Source: Flaccisagitta enflata (taxonomy: Eukaryota; Chaetognatha; Sagittoidea; Aphragmophora). From it: a DNA stretch of 64,000 nt. The notes under the pieces were generated by a model. That model was not told the DNA's origin and searched no databases. It saw only the letters and a program-made list of their open reading frames with translations. The translations under genes and the position numbers were made by a program. How positions within the stretch are numbered: position 1 is the stretch's first letter; each line of letters opens with the position of its first letter. The stretch lies in the NCBI GenBank assembly GCA_965153355.1, contig OZ231126.1, positions 57,660,001-57,724,000 on the forward strand. The letters are read 5' to 3'. Shown here one piece after another: positions 34,200 to 46,599 of this stretch.

Positions 34200-34780
34200 A
34201 AAAAACAAGGCCGGATACACGGCAATCCAGTCGCGGACGGTTGGGCAGGAGCAGTAATACGAAAACCGCTCGGAAATCAACAAGCCCGACCCACCCTCGA
34301 TTATAGGTGGAAATACAATGGAGTTTGTACGGCAACTCGGGACACAAATGCGGATGTTAGTTTTGGGCCATAGGGTCAAATTAGTGTTTCATGAATTTCA
34401 GTCTTAGTTTTATATCACAACATCAAGAGTAGCATTTGAGAGCGGGTGCAATGTATGGAGGCACCAACAGACAGACGGACCAATGTAGTGACCAACCATT
34501 GGAAAATAAAACTTCCTAAAAAGGTGCGAGATTACATTTGAAAGCTAAATTGGGTTTTGCATAGAAACTTGATTTCGATCAAACGCTAGATTTCTGTAGG
34601 CCATGCGACCTTACAGACGCAGCTCCATTTCATTACATTTTCTCTATGAAAAAGCTCTCAGAGATAAATTTCACTAAAAGAATAAACTTTTAACCAAATA
34701 ACAACCAAATAACATCAAAAGACATCCGCAATAATGGAGTTTTGCTCAAACTTTTTTCTAGTTCCATAAAAAAGCTAAAT
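34200..34780. other. Hairpin-family tail, then unrecognised DNA
   Basis: 34205-34280 is the reverse tail (AAGGCCGGATACACGGCAAT, GGTTGGGCAGGAGCAGTAAT) without its hairpin end. The rest shows nothing recognisable. Confidence 0.5.
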
Positions 34781-34782
34781 TG

Positions 34783-35165
34783 AGAAGCGTGGACCGGGCA
34801 ACGATGCGTCCGGGCTGTGTCTCAGCGTGTATTGATCATGTGACATATATGTATAGACAGACAGATGGACGAACAGACGGGTGGATAGACTCTCAAAACA
34901 TGTTGGTTGATCATTTGTTTCAGTGTAGGATATCACCGTGACTAAAGACAGCCGAGAAACGCGGTTTTCGCACAGGCGTGACGGACGGACGGACGGACGG
35001 ACCGACCGACCGACGGACGGACCGACCGACGGACGGACGGACCCTCTTATAGAGATGCGTTCCTGACGGTCGCATCTAAAAATGTGACGGACCGACGGAC
35101 CGACCTACCGACCTACCGACCGACCGGCACGGCAAGGTGTAGAGTCGCGTGTCCGCGACTAAAAA
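34783..35165 (-). mobile_element. ATGCG-subfamily element plus adjoining AGTCGCG-subfamily end
   Basis: 34783-35080 is a reverse copy of 18604-18897: GGCAACGATGCGTCCGGGCT, GAGAAACGCGGTTTTCGCAC, a GACGGACGGACC tract and the hairpin AGATGCG...CGCATCT. It is followed directly by an ACCGACCG tract and the hairpin AGTCGCG-TGTC-CGCGACT. Confidence 0.75.
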
Positions 35166-35744
35166 GATGAAATCATGGAATGATCGAATGAAGGATGGAG
35201 ATCACAATAGATAGAGGGCATGTCAACATGAAAAGGTTAAGGATTGAGAAGGATTGAGAAGTGATCTGCATTTCTGCAGTTAAAGAAAGGTAATACAAAG
35301 TGGAATGAGAAACTATGTCACTTTTTCAGAAAGAATGAAAGAGAAAATTGAAAGGAAGGAAGGAAGGAAGAAGGAAAGGGAGTAGCGCAATGAAAGAAGG
35401 TAGCAGGCGCGGGGAAGGTAAGATTGAGGACGATGAAAGAAATGAGAGGAGAGACAGTACAATGGAGAGATGAAAAAGGAGAAGGACGAAGACGACAATT
35501 GAATAGGCAAAGGAAGACGAGGTGCTGAAAAAGAAATGAAAAGAAGCACGTAAGTCTTCGACAGTCCAGGACAAAGATAGTCAAAGTTAGAGATAGTCAA
35601 GGACAAAGACAGTCAAGGATAAAGACAGTCAAGGATAAAGACAGTCAAGAACAAAGACAATCTAGGACAATGACAGACAAAGATAGAGACAGTCAAGGAC
35701 GAAGTCTGTCCTTCCGTCCATCCTTCCATACACCCCCCCCAGTC
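35165..35744. repeat. Intergenic with AAAGACAGTCAAGG tandem repeats
   Basis: About 35560-35700 holds eight or so units of 15-16 bp (ACAAAGACAGTCAAGG). The rest is purine-rich with no gene. Confidence 0.6.
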
Positions 35745-35990
35745 TGTTCAGGCCCCTATCAGGTCCTAAATCAGCCCTCTCAGCCCCAAAATCAGCCCTC
35801 TCTGACCGAAAATAGCCCTCTAAATGTAGTCCTCTCAGGTCCAAAACCAGCCCTTTCAAGTCCAATATTAGCCCTCTCAGCTCCCAAACCAGCCCTCTCA
35901 GGCCCAAAGTCAGCCTACTCGGGCCTGTATAATCAGAAGTCTCAGGCACAAAAGCTACCCTTACAGGCCCAAAGATAACCATCTCAGGAA
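35745..35990. repeat. 20-bp array, CCCTCTCAGGCCCAAAATCA type
   Basis: About eleven imperfect units related to the core of the 10.55-kb TIR element. Confidence 0.7.
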
Positions 35991-36119
35991 GTATTATCTT
36001 AGTGACGACATTTGAAACTTCGTTCATAAACAATGAACGAAGTGACGACGTCGTCATAACGTTAATTCTTGAACAACAGGCGCTCACTCAATGTCTAAAC
36101 TGTGTGCATTGAACTTTTT

Positions 36120-36123
<4 letters not shown>

Positions 36124-36193
<70 letters not shown>
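36124..36193. repeat. (CT)n microsatellite
   Basis: About 70 bp of CT. Confidence 0.95.
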
Positions 36194-36195
<2 letters not shown>

Positions 36196-36599
36196 CTATC
36201 TCTCTGTCTCTCAGTCTCTCCCTCAATTTCAATCTCCTCTGTCTATTTTAGGTTGATAACAGAATTTTAAAAAAATGGAAGGAAAAAATTAGTGTATAAG
36301 TAGCTTCCTGATTTCGGGACGGATCAAGATCTCCGTGGACTCAAACGGGAGCTATACCTGTCTATTAGACCTGTGCACAATATCAGAATGATATATTAAG
36401 TGGAAGTGTAAGACCAAGGCGTGTTTGTGACAGGGGTGAGTGTCACCAATCGAGCCGCCGATTACACAGATTTCTCGCTGAATCGAACCTCAACGAGAGC
36501 ATGTTAACGCAACTTTGGCGGTTTTAGCTTGCAGTAAAATGGTGTTTTTTGAAAGTTTTGCTTTTGCAATGTTCCCATCTTCTTCTCCTTTTTAGTTGT

Positions 36600-36719
36600 A
36601 ACCACGCAAATCTTTAATAGGCTTTGTTCCTCCATCAGTTTTTCAGTCTGTCTGTGTCATTAATCCATCACGCTTGAGTTGAAGATGCAAAAAACGGGCA
36701 TTTATGATGCTGTTGTTGG

Positions 36720-36799
<80 letters not shown>

Positions 36800-36882
36800 G
36801 AGGGAGGTGGGGTAGGGGTGAGGCCTAGGGTTTGTTACCCCTGCCCACCCGTCACAATGATATTGTGACCCCACGTTACCTC
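36600..36882 (+). mobile_element. Decayed TTGCG-subfamily element with (GT)n core
   Basis: AATAGGCTTTGTTCCTCCAT near the start, about 75 bp of (GT)n at 36721-36794, and the tail CCCCTGCCCACCCGTCACAA, GATATTGTGACCCCACGTTA. The core microsatellite sits where other copies have (CA)n. Confidence 0.6.
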
Positions 36883-37104
36883 ATCGTCTTTTTCTCCATC
36901 TTAGTCTTTTTTTATCTCCTTTTTTCTTCTTTGTTGTCACCTTTTTTTTTTTAGTCGCGTGAATAGAGTTGGTATGTCTGTCTGTCGGTTGGTCTGTTGG
37001 CAGTCTTACTGAAATGTAGGCTTTTGATCTTAGATAAGACAAAGGTAACTACAGGGCATCTTATGTCATTGAGACTACCAATAATAAGTTTGTTTTGCTT
37101 TCTG

Positions 37105-37107
<3 letters not shown>

Positions 37108-37196
<89 letters not shown>
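37108..37196. repeat. (GT)n microsatellite
   Basis: About 89 bp of GT. Confidence 0.95.
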
Positions 37197-37199
<3 letters not shown>

Positions 37200-37287
37200 T
37201 TCTAGCTGGCCATAGCTGGCCATAGCTGATGAATCTTATCAAAACACGAGCATCTAATTTCCTTCTCATGTCCAATTACGTTTTCTT

Positions 37288-37442
37288 CAGTCGCGGACAT
37301 GCGACTCCGCACCTTGCCGTGTCAGTCGGTCCGTGGGACCGTCCATAACGTTTTTAAATTGCAAGCGTTTTTTGCATTATTGCTGCAGCCCAACCATCCT
37401 CGACTGGATTACCGTGTATCCATGTATCCGGCCTTGTTTTTG
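37288..37442 (+). mobile_element. Hairpin-ended dispersed element
   Basis: Hairpin AGTCGCG-GACA-TGCGACT (a G-T pair in the stem), CACCTTGCCGTGTCAGTCGG and TATCCGGCCTTGTTTT. This short copy lacks an expanded tract. Confidence 0.7.
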
Positions 37443-37529
37443 GTCGGTGGTGCAAATGTTTGAGAGTCTACACGGCGCACCTACTTGACCTACTTGGACT
37501 TATTTATTCATAATAATTTTTTCTAATCA

Positions 37530-37870
37530 ACATGAAATGTGACAATCCAAAAAGGGGTCAAAGAATCATGAAAAGTGCAAAACTGCCTCATTGTTTGAAA
37601 TAAACAGCACACGCATTTCATATGACGTCGTTCAAGTATTTGAGGAGGGCCGGTCTCTGAAACTGCCATATTATGATCAGGAAGTGTGTTCTGAAGGCCG
37701 GAAAACTTTCTGCAAAAAAATCCCGCTTGGGAGTTTTTGAACAAATTCTAACCACCTACACATGGTGATGTCACACTTTTCTTCATTGTAAACTTTTTCC
37801 ATTACGTAGCTTGTGACGATTCTAGGCGTCGGGGAATTATCAATGTTTGGTGCAAACCCTTCAACCACCA
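37530..37870. repeat. Dispersed repeat shared with 42345-42480
   Basis: The block CCAAGCGGGATTTTTTTGC...CAGAGACCGGCCC...CAAATACTTGAACGACGTCA (minus strand) recurs on the plus strand at 42.35 kb. One frame is similar in both (VSETGPPQILERRHMKC), so it may descend from a coding element; I do not recognise it. Confidence 0.5.
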
Positions 37871-38229
37871 GCTTAAATTATGACCAAATGTGTTTTGATG
37901 ATATAACAAGCATAAGAAGTCCTTAACTTTCAATGCAATAGTGACGGAAAAGTAAATACGTGGAGGAGAAAAAACAAGAGCTGATTGACCAAGTTTTGTT
38001 CACGGTTTTCATACAATTCCTCGTACCTATGTGTTTAATCTTCCCCCGTCAAAGAGAAAATCTGCACTGAGCACCCTTTCTGACACGATTTTTGACGTAG
38101 ATTGCAAATTTTGCATCAAAAATACTTATTAATGAGGGGAAATGGTGGGAAATAACATCCGATGGTAACATTGGCGATAAAATGTTTTTTGCGCACCTGC
38201 TTCGACACAGCGCATGCTTAAGCTTAATG

Positions 38230-38665
38230 AGCAAGTGATGCAAAGTCACAATATTGTAGCAGACGGGTGGACAGGGGCATCCAAACCCCAGCCTCACCCC
38301 CAACCCCATCCCCAACCCTCCCCTCTTCCACACACTTACACAATAACAATCGCAGCATCACAAAGGTTGGATTTGAGCCTCGAGGCTGGGATTTGAGCCT
38401 CGAGGCTGGGATATGAGCCTGAAGGCTTGGATTTGAGCCTTGAGCCTGGGATTTGAGCCTTGAGGCTGGGATTTGAGCCTGGAGGCTGGGATTTGAGCCT
38501 GAAGACTTGAATTTGGGCCTTGGCTGGAATTTGAGCCTTAAGGCTGGGTTTTGAGCTTCGAGGGAGAAGAAGAAGAAGAAGAAGAAGAAGAAGAAGAAGA
38601 AGAAGAAGAAGAAGAAGAAGAAGAAGAAGAAGAAGAAGAAGAAGAAGAGGAAGGAAAGAGAGACC
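38230..38665. repeat. TTGCG-subfamily fragment, 20-bp array and (GAA)n
   Basis: 38236-38345 is an element fragment (AAAGTCACAATATTGTAGCA). 38365-38560 holds about ten GGCTGGGATTTGAGCCT units. 38563-38650 is (GAA)n. Confidence 0.8.
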
Positions 38666-38671
38666 TTTTGG

Positions 38672-39187
38672 ACAGCGGCCCTGAAGGGGACGATGTCCTG
38701 TAGAACACAGGGGACTTTCGTTCGTTTATCCGTTCGTCCGTTCGTCCCCCCCCCCCCGCCTCAAGGCTCAAATTCTAGCCTCAAGGCTCAAATCCCAGCC
38801 TCGAGGCTCAAATCCCAGCCTCGAGGCTCAAATCCCAGCCTAGAGGCTCAAATCCCAGCCTCAAGGCTCCAATCCCAGCCTTGAGGCTCAAATCCCAGCC
38901 TAGAGGCTCAAACCCCAGCCTAGAGGCTCAAATCTTTGCCTCAAGGCTCAAGACCCAGCCCTGGGGCTCAAATCCCAGCCTTGAAGCTCAAATCCCAGCC
39001 TTGAGGCTCAAATCCCAGTCTTAGGGCTGAAATCCTAGCCTTGAGGCTCAAATCCCAACCCCGAGGCTCAAATTCCAACCTGAGGCCAAATTCAAGCCTC
39101 AAGGCTCAAATCCCAGCCTTAAAGACTCAGTCGAGCAAAACCCCCCCTGTGTTCTACAGGACATCGTCCCTTTCGGGGCCGCTGCCC
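38672..39187. mobile_element. TIR element with 20-bp array core (~18 units)
   Basis: Left GGACAGCGGCCCTGAAGGGG...GTCCTGTAGAACACAGGGG is complementary to right CCCCTGTGTTCTACAGGACA...CGGGGCCGCTGCC. The core is a C-run plus about 18 units of GAGGCTCAAATCCCAGCCTN. The companion repeat GCAGGGCAACGGGTATCGCT follows. Confidence 0.85.
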
Positions 39188-39445
39188 TGCTTACTATCAC
39201 CTACGATCAACATAAGAAGCAGGGCAACGGGTATCGCTGACCACATATTGCCCTTGGGCGACTGGTTTCCATGTGAAAGCACGGCTCTTTTGGGGATGTT
39301 GCCCAAAAAAGGCTAACCATACTTTTGGGAAGAAGCACTGATGCAAAAACCGCCCATAAAAGCCAACTAGTCATCCAAGGATTGCACATAGTCAGTGGTA
39401 CCCGTTGCCCTGCTTGCAGTGATCAGGTAAATGAGTGGAGTGAAA

Positions 39446-39971
39446 GCAGGGCAGCGGCCTCAAAGGGTCGATGTCCTGTAGGGCACAGGGGTGAATTTCC
39501 AAACATACTGAAGGGGAGTATATTGAAGTATTGAGTATCGAGTATCAATTATCGAGTATATCAAAGATGGATATGAGGTCTGGAAGGCAGATTTTTGGTC
39601 TGAAAAGCAAATTTGAGGGAGGTGGGGGGGCAGGCTTGAAGCCAAAAGGACAGATTTAAGGCCTAGAAAGCTGGATTTAGGCCTAGGGGGCTGATTTGAG
39701 GCCAGGAGGCATGATTTGAGGCTTGGAGGGCTAATCTGAGGCCTGGAGGGCTTATATGAGGTCTGGAGGGCTTATTTAAGGCCTGGAAAGCTAAATTGCA
39801 GCCTGAAAAGGCTAAATCAAGGCCTGGAAGGGCTAGTTTAATAGCTTGGAGGGCCAAAATCAGGCCTGGAAGAGCTAGTATAAGGCCCAGATGGTCAATG
39901 GGGGATGGATGTCTGGAAATTCACCCCTGTGTCCTACAGGACATCAGCCTTTGGGGGCCGCTGCTCAAAAA
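39446..39971. mobile_element. TIR element with GAGGCCTGGAGGGCTNATTT core
   Basis: Left GGGCAGCGGCCTCAAAGGGT...ACAGGGGTGAATTTCC, right GGAAATTCACCCCTGTGTCC...GGGGGCCGCTGC. The core has about a dozen 20-22-bp units, different in sequence from the neighbouring element's array. Confidence 0.8.
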
Positions 39972-40014
39972 AAAGATGGACGGACTGATCAACTGAACAA
40001 CCGACAAACAGAAA

Positions 40015-40490
40015 TAGTCGCAAAAGCGTTAGATGGTCAGCGGTATCCGTGCCCCTATGTGAGTATTTGTGGATGTGTGATGGTAAGAGGGGCAGCGGCC
40101 CCCAAGGGGCCGACGACCTATGCTAAGTAAGTTTTGAGAATCTAGGCTTGAATTTGAGCATCAATCATGGGAGGCTGTGATTTAGGCCTCAAGGTTGTGA
40201 TTTGAGCCTCTAGGCTGTGATTTGAGCCTCAAATCTATGATTTGAGCCAAGATGCTGAGAATTGCCTCAAGGCTGGGATTTAAGGCTTGAAGCAGCCTTG
40301 AAGTAGCCTAGAGGCTGGAATGTGAGCCTCTAGGCTGAGATTTGAGCCTTGAGGCTGGAATTTGAGCCTCTAGGTTATGGGCTTCGAAGGGAGTGGACGG
40401 ATGGAGGAAAAGAAGAAGAAGAAGGAGAAATTTCCCCCATGTGTAAAAGCATAGGTCATCGGCCCCTTCGGGGCCGCTGCCAAAAAGCAG
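40015..40490. mobile_element. TIR element (GCATAGGTCATC subtype) with 20-bp array
   Basis: Leader GTCGCAAAAGCGTTAGATGG, left end GGGGCAGCGGCCCCCAAGGG...GACCTATGC, right end GCATAGGTCATCGGCCCCTT...GCTGCC. The core has about nine units and an AGAAGAAGAAGG tract. Confidence 0.8.
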
Positions 40491-40582
40491 GTTTAAGAGT
40501 TGCGCAGCACTGATCCGGCCCACCCAAGCAAGATTACAGTCTCTGAATAGTTCCGCTCGGCCAGTATTTTTTTTCCTTTTAG

Positions 40583-41130
40583 GGCAGCGGCTCCAAGGGG
40601 GCTGATGACCTATGCTCTCACATATGCATACATTTTTCCTTCTTCTTCATACCCCCCCCACTTAATTCTGCCAAATTCTGCCAAATTCTGCCAAATTCTA
40701 CCAAATTCTGCCAAATTCTACCAAATTCTACCAGATTCTTCCAAATTCTGCTAAGATCTGCCAAAATATGTCAATTTCAGCCAATTCCATCCAAATTCTG
40801 CCAATTTCTGCCTAATTTTGCCCAAAACCCAGTCTTAGGCCCAAATCTTAGCCTTGAGATCCAAATCCCAGCCTTAATCTTGGCCTTCAAACCTAAATCT
40901 TATCCTTGAGGCCAAACTTTGAGGCTAATTACCTAGCCTTGAGTCCCTATTAATAGCCTTTAGGCCCAAATTCCACCCTTGACACCCAAATCCCTGTCTT
41001 AAGCCCCAAATCCCCAAAACTTATTAAGCACAGGTCATTGGCCCCTTCGGGACCGCTGCCCCTCCAACCACCTCACACTCACAAACACCCATTTAGGGGC
41101 AACAGGTACCGCTGACCATTTAATAATTTT
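40583..41130. mobile_element. TIR element with CCAAATTCTG 11-bp array
   Basis: Left GGGCAGCGGCTCCAAGGGGG...GACCTATGC, right AGCACAGGTCATTGGCCCCT...GCTGCCCC. The core has about thirteen units of CCAAATTCTGC, then decayed 20-bp units. Confidence 0.75.
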
Positions 41131-41249
41131 GCGACCATTGCATTTATGGTCAGTTGTAGCTGCGCCTGCTTAAATATTTGGAGGCCCTATTTCATCCATC
41201 CCCTACCCACTGGCAGGTGACTTGGGTAGCTTTGTATTCTTGCTTTTTT

Positions 41250-41410
41250 CGGCAGCAGCCCCAAAAATCTTCATCTGGAAATTCATTCCTGTGTCTTACA
41301 GGACATTGGCCCTTTGGGGCCGCTGCCCTGCTCTCACTCCACTACTTCACTTGACCACTCGGAGCAGGGCATTGCGTATCACTGACCATGTGCGATCCTT
41401 GGACAATTTG
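41250..41410. repeat. Half TIR element plus companion repeat
   Basis: GGAAATTCATTCCTGTGTCT...GGGGCCGCTGCCC, then CTGCTCTCACTCC...GGAGCAGGGCATTGCG. The left TIR is almost gone. Confidence 0.6.
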
Positions 41411-42344
41411 TTTTGCTTATACGCAGATGTGTGCACGGAACGTTAATAAAGGCCGAAATGACTTCTTTTTTCTCAAATCAGAAGTGTCGCTGCTTATGGA
41501 AAAGTTCATAGAAGGCCCTATCATTGGCTTTCTAAATGACTTTGGGTTTGAATCACCTTAAGTCGCATCTTATCCCCTTTTTTGCTGAATCTAATTGCCT
41601 GAATTTGATTGATATTGATAGTTTAGCTAAATTGAAAGTACCAGTAATGGCGGCTATAGCCGTGAGGAAAAAAGTCATAAGCATTGGTCACTTTTTACCA
41701 CGCTCTCGTCTTCAGTCACTGCAAATTTTGTATTTGTTAGATTAAATCAAGAGCAATTGTATGTATTGAATGCACAGAAAATCAGATAAGAATAGGACTG
41801 AGCTAAATGAGCTTAATGAGCTGAAATACTCAAAATCACTCACCCAGATGACCAATTATGCTCACAGATATGTTCTTGCATTTGCATGCTCAGACAAGTA
41901 TCAAAATATCTATTCATTTTTCCAATTTAACATAAGAAAAAAAATTGAGCTAAATGAGCTAGAATACTCAGAAGCACCCTCAACGATGGGCAGCTACACT
42001 CAGGAACATGATTTCTTGTATTTGCATGCTCAAACAAACATCAATCCTTTTCTTTATTGATCCTACCCAAAATCGTAAAAAATTGAAAAAAAAATCTATT
42101 ACTCTGACTTTTTATGTTCCTTCACTCTGACTTCTTGCGTCATTTTGCGCCCTCTTGCGTCATTCAAACTCATTTTGGACCTCAGATATGAATTCTACAT
42201 AAAAAATTATGTCACTTTAGATTTCGAACGCAGATTTTTGCCACAGGAAAATGCGCTTTTGCAGGGATATCAAAGGAGTTCGCTTAAGATTCATGAAAAA
42301 ATGAGTGTGAAGATCATGACATTCTCATCTGTGGAGCAATAGAG
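41410..42344. repeat. Intergenic; ~140-bp tandem duplication at 41805-42058
   Basis: GAGCTAAATGAGCT...ATACTCA...TTTGCATGCTCA occurs twice. No gene recognised in the rest. Confidence 0.5.
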
Positions 42345-42570
42345 GTTGGACGAATTTTCCTGAGCGGGATTTTTTTGCGGAAAGTTTTCCGACCTTCAGA
42401 AGACACATCCAGATCATATTGAGGCGGTTTCAGAGACCGGCCCTGCTCAAATACTTGAACGACGTCATATGAAATGCGTGAGCATTGACCTTAAGCTCTA
42501 GCTAAAACAGGTCATCATTATTAACATTGACATAAGTAATTAGAGTAGGGGGCCCAGAATACTTTCTTGA

Positions 42571-42750
42571 GACCTGGATTTTAGTCCAAATGGATTTGAG
42601 TTTATGTCATTCAAACCATGGAATAAACTTCCTAATACACTCATGTCTGTGAAGGAATCATTTAAACGTAGACTAAAACTTGAAAATGGTTTTTTATTTA
42701 TGAGAAATCATGTACGTATTGACAAGCCGTACATGACAATTTGTGCATGA
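42571..42750 (+). pseudogene. Possible non-LTR retrotransposon ORF C-terminal remnant
   Basis: An open stretch reads FKPWNKLPNTLMSVKESFKR, then RLKLE, and ends at TGA. A 'WN.LP......S...FK..L' tail is typical of many non-LTR retrotransposon reverse-transcriptase proteins. Only this tail is seen. Confidence 0.4.
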
Positions 42751-43584
42751 TTCCTCATAACTAATAAACCATTTTAAAGTTACGCTGTCTGTACGTGCAA
42801 TGCCTCTCCAATAGACTAAAACTTATTCAACCAAAATGATCTTTACTGATGTTTTTACCAATATCTCTGGTTATACAGGCCTGTTCAAATTAAAGCCCTT
42901 TAAATTTGCAAGCAATCTACGCAAACCACACCTCCCTAACGCGATTCGTTCAAAAGTTATTCAACCTTGAATGAAATAATTCAATTTCGCTTTTGCCATT
43001 TGAACACAGTCTTCAAATGATATCATTTTACTATTCATCAAATTACTTCCAAACGCATTGAGATAAACAGATACGGTTTGCGTAGAATGCTTGCAAATTA
43101 GAGGGGCTTCATTTATGTCACCAATTTTTCTATGATTTGATGAGTCTCTTCGAAGCTTTAAGTCTAAACGTAGCGAAAGAAAGGAATCAAGAAAATGGCG
43201 AGAATGGTGTGGTGGGCCATCACCCCAGAATACCTCGAAAAGCTCTAAAAATCGCGTGCCCGACAATTGGCGGCCGTGATTAAGTCAAAGAGGGCTCACA
43301 CTAAATTTTACAATCAATTTGTATCCACTTTCACATCAATAAATGAACTTTTTTTTCAACGAGTAAAGATTTTTTTGGTGAAGGTAGTACTCTCATTGCT
43401 TACAATATTTGACATATTCTTTACTGAATAATGTAGTCTTTTAGGGGACCCTGTTGGAAAAGTCATATTTGACTTCGATTTGCTATCCCACGAAGCAAGC
43501 TTTTTTTAACAAATGCCCCGCTTTGTAATTTGTGTTGGTCTTCAATGTCAAACCCATTCACTCAAGTAATTGAGCCTTACTATA
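42751..43584. other. Intergenic, no gene recognised
   Basis: AT-rich unique sequence. A short inverted pair, GTACATGA...TCATGTAC, overlaps the start. Confidence 0.4.
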
Positions 43585-44194
43585 CTACCTAGGAAATAAA
43601 TATAGCACCAACTTCAACTTAAAATATCTCCGCTTCAAAAAAAGCTAGATATTTTTAAAAAAAAAGAAATTAATCTACATCGAAAAATCTTCAAGATGAG
43701 TGCAATCTGGTATCTGTACCTTTTTTCGTTAAAAAATGACAACAAAAAGAGTAAAAACAGTCATTTTGGAATTTGCAAAATAATTGATCAAGTAAGAATG
43801 AGGGTAAATTAGAGACACCTTCAAATTAGATTATCTTGGCTTCCAGAAATGCTAGAGAGTTTAAAAAAAAAAGCAAATTAATCTATGTCGAAAAATCTAC
43901 AAGATGAGCGCAATCTGGTTGCTGTAGCTTTATCCGTTTAGAAATGACAAGCAAAAAAGTACAAACATATCTTTAAAATAATCAGTCTACAATTGTCCAT
44001 CAAAAGCAGTGGAATAACAGTATGATTATAAGTAAATAATGGTTTACAAATTGCCTCCCAGTGATGAAATTGGATAATTCAGTTAAGAAAAAGGTTATAT
44101 GAAATACAAATACTATCGGCGGAATGTTTCATGTGATATTAGGATGAAAAATTGAACTATCCCTCGGTTGGTGCTATAATTATTTCCTAGGTAG
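43585..44194. mobile_element. 610-bp TA-flanked TIR element
   Basis: Left CTACCTAGGAAATAAATATA, right TATAATTATTTCCTAGGTAG, continuing as GCACCAAC/GTTGGTGC; TA on both sides. The interior carries two direct copies of the GATGAG...CAATCTGGT...GTTTAGAAATGAC block seen elsewhere in the window. Confidence 0.85.
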
Positions 44195-44326
44195 TAATGA
44201 ACCACTGGGTTAAATTCCGTGGATAATCCTTGTTCTGTCTTAAAAGAGCTGATAAAACCATCAACAATTCGTTATAAGGAGAGACCATCCCGTCATAGAA
44301 ACTTTCTCTGCTTTAACAAATGATAA

Positions 44327-44567
44327 GGCTGGATACGCAGCAATCCAGTCGCGGACAGTTAGGCAGGAGCAGTAATGCAAAAACCGCTAGGAATTCAAAA
44401 ATGTGAAGGTCAGACGGACCGACAACCCAACCGCGACTAAAAACTTTCAACGCATTTTCAACTCGAGCGTGACGGACCGACCAATGGACCGACCAACGGA
44501 CCGACCAACGGACCGACGGACGGACGGACAAAGCCTCTTATAGAGTTGCGTGTCCGCAACTAAAAAG
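44327..44567 (-). mobile_element. Hairpin-ended element, composite of two subfamilies
   Basis: Begins with the AGTCGCG-family tail (AAGGCTGGATACGCAGCAAT) and ends with the TTGCG-family end (ACGGACGGACAAAGCCTCTT, hairpin AGTTGCG-TGTC-CGCAACT). It is either nested or recombined. Confidence 0.65.
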
Positions 44568-44569
44568 AG

Positions 44570-46130
44570 AGGGGCCCCCCCATCCTCTCTTTGTTGTTTC
44601 ATGAGACTGCTATATTTCTTATACTCATAACTTTGCTTTGATTCATGCACTCAACTAAACTTGTGAGGTACTCATTTCAGTTTTTTTATTGTTGATTTGC
44701 TTGATATGTAGCAATAAAATATCATGAAGCTTACGGCTATATCGACCATTTTTAGTATTTTTCAAATGTGTAAATAGATACTGACTGTTTTCATCAATCT
44801 ATACAGCCATTTTTTAAGAAAAAGAAAAAATGGTAATAACATTTTTGGTCTTATTTTTCATGAGGATTCCAAAACTGGTCTCAGAATTGTGTTTTACCGA
44901 GCTTTGATTTTTGACCTCTCGAGAGGTCAGATCGGGGTTGTTTTTGACCTCTGACCCCAATTTTGACCCATTTAGAATGATAAATACAAAAAGAGAAGAC
45001 TACTTTCTTATGCTACTTTTTTGAGAGGAATCCAAATCTGCAATCAGAATTTAATTTTGACCACTTTGAAATTTTGACCCCTTTTGGGGGATCATACTTG
45101 ACCCCCTGACCTTTGACCCCCTTGGTCTTACACTTCCCGAATATTTTTTGTGATGATATTTACATGAAATTGAAGCTTAGGAACAGTACTTGAGATTGAT
45201 ACAACGGAGCAGTGCCAAATTTGAAAAATCCTCCCATAATCAGGGAGCTAGTATAAGTGAAGAATCCAATCAAGATTGAACAAATGAATAATATAACTTC
45301 TCACCCTGATCAGGATTAGGTAATAGAATTGCTTTTTGGTCGTGGCGCCACAAAAATGGTAGTCTTTATCTGTTGTTTTCATGGACAAAATTTCCTAAAA
45401 AATGTTTTCTGCACCTTTTTTTATACTTTACTAGCAATTGGGTGTTCATTTCAGGTCTTGGTCTCATGAAATTGCCCCAATTTTTTTCATCAAATATAAG
45501 GCTAAAGTAAAAGCATTTTGATGCCATTTTCCTGGAAATCTAGGAACTGCCTTTTTGAGTCCATTCTGTACTCTGACCCTCATGTTTTGTCCCCTACATG
45601 ATCGTCCAACCGTGGAATTAAATAAGAGGTTGTAGAATGATTCAACCTTACTCATTTTCTTGCAAAAAACAACAGTTTGATGCCATAAACGATTCTATTA
45701 CCTAAAACCCTATTAAATGTGGAAAGGGTGTTCTGTTTTTGTCTCATTTGATGTTGTTTTTTCATTTAATTCTTCATTTTTTCTACAACAATCATTGTAA
45801 CTAAAAACTAGTTGTAATCCACAATTTGCTTCAGGCAATCATTTTCATCAAAGATGATTAAAAAAAGAAAATATTCAGAGTACCTTCTTGAAATAAAGTC
45901 TCTTGTTTAGACATTTTTTTTTTGATGGGGAGAAATGTTAGATAGATGAATAAATGAATGAATGCATGAAGGAATGAATGAATGCATGAAAGAATAAATG
46001 AATAAAAAAAAGACAAAAGGAAGGAAGGAAGAAAGAAAAAAAAATAAACATTCATGTGATTTGAACTAATTGTAAAATAATCCATCTAATGTAAGCACAT
46101 AAAGAATTTGCTTAAATTCTGAAAAAAGTA
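44570..46130. other. Intergenic; TTTGACCYC repeats and weak TIR pair
   Basis: 44930-45120 has scattered TTTGACCCC/TTTGACCTC motifs. TAGGTAATAGAATTG at 45316 and CGATTCTATTACCTA at 45688 may bound a ~390-bp element. ATGAATGAATGC repeats lie at 45945-46010. No gene seen. Confidence 0.4.
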
Positions 46131-46304
<174 letters not shown>

Positions 46305-46429
46305 AATGGTAATAGCTGATTTCACACAGTTCAGACACCGAGGTTTGGGGATAATTCACGTTATTACGACGTCGTAACAACGTGCATTCAATAGTAACAT
46401 ACTCATTTTTTGCAAGCTATGTCGTAACT

Positions 46430-46595
46430 ACGTGGTTGCCCCCATCTCAGGACTAAAATCAGCTCCCTCTGGCCTGAATTATGCCCTGTAAGAACTCAAA
46501 GTTGCCCTCTCAAGCTGACTAATTCTGCCCTCAATTTTGCCTGGAAATCCGCCTTCATCCCTGATCTCATAGAGGCCCTTGGACCCCTGAAATAA
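46430..46595. repeat. Decayed CCCTCTNGCC array
   Basis: Loose units of GCCCTCTCAAGCTGACTAAT type, related to the 10.6- and 35.8-kb arrays. Confidence 0.5.
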
Positions 46596-46599
46596 AAAA

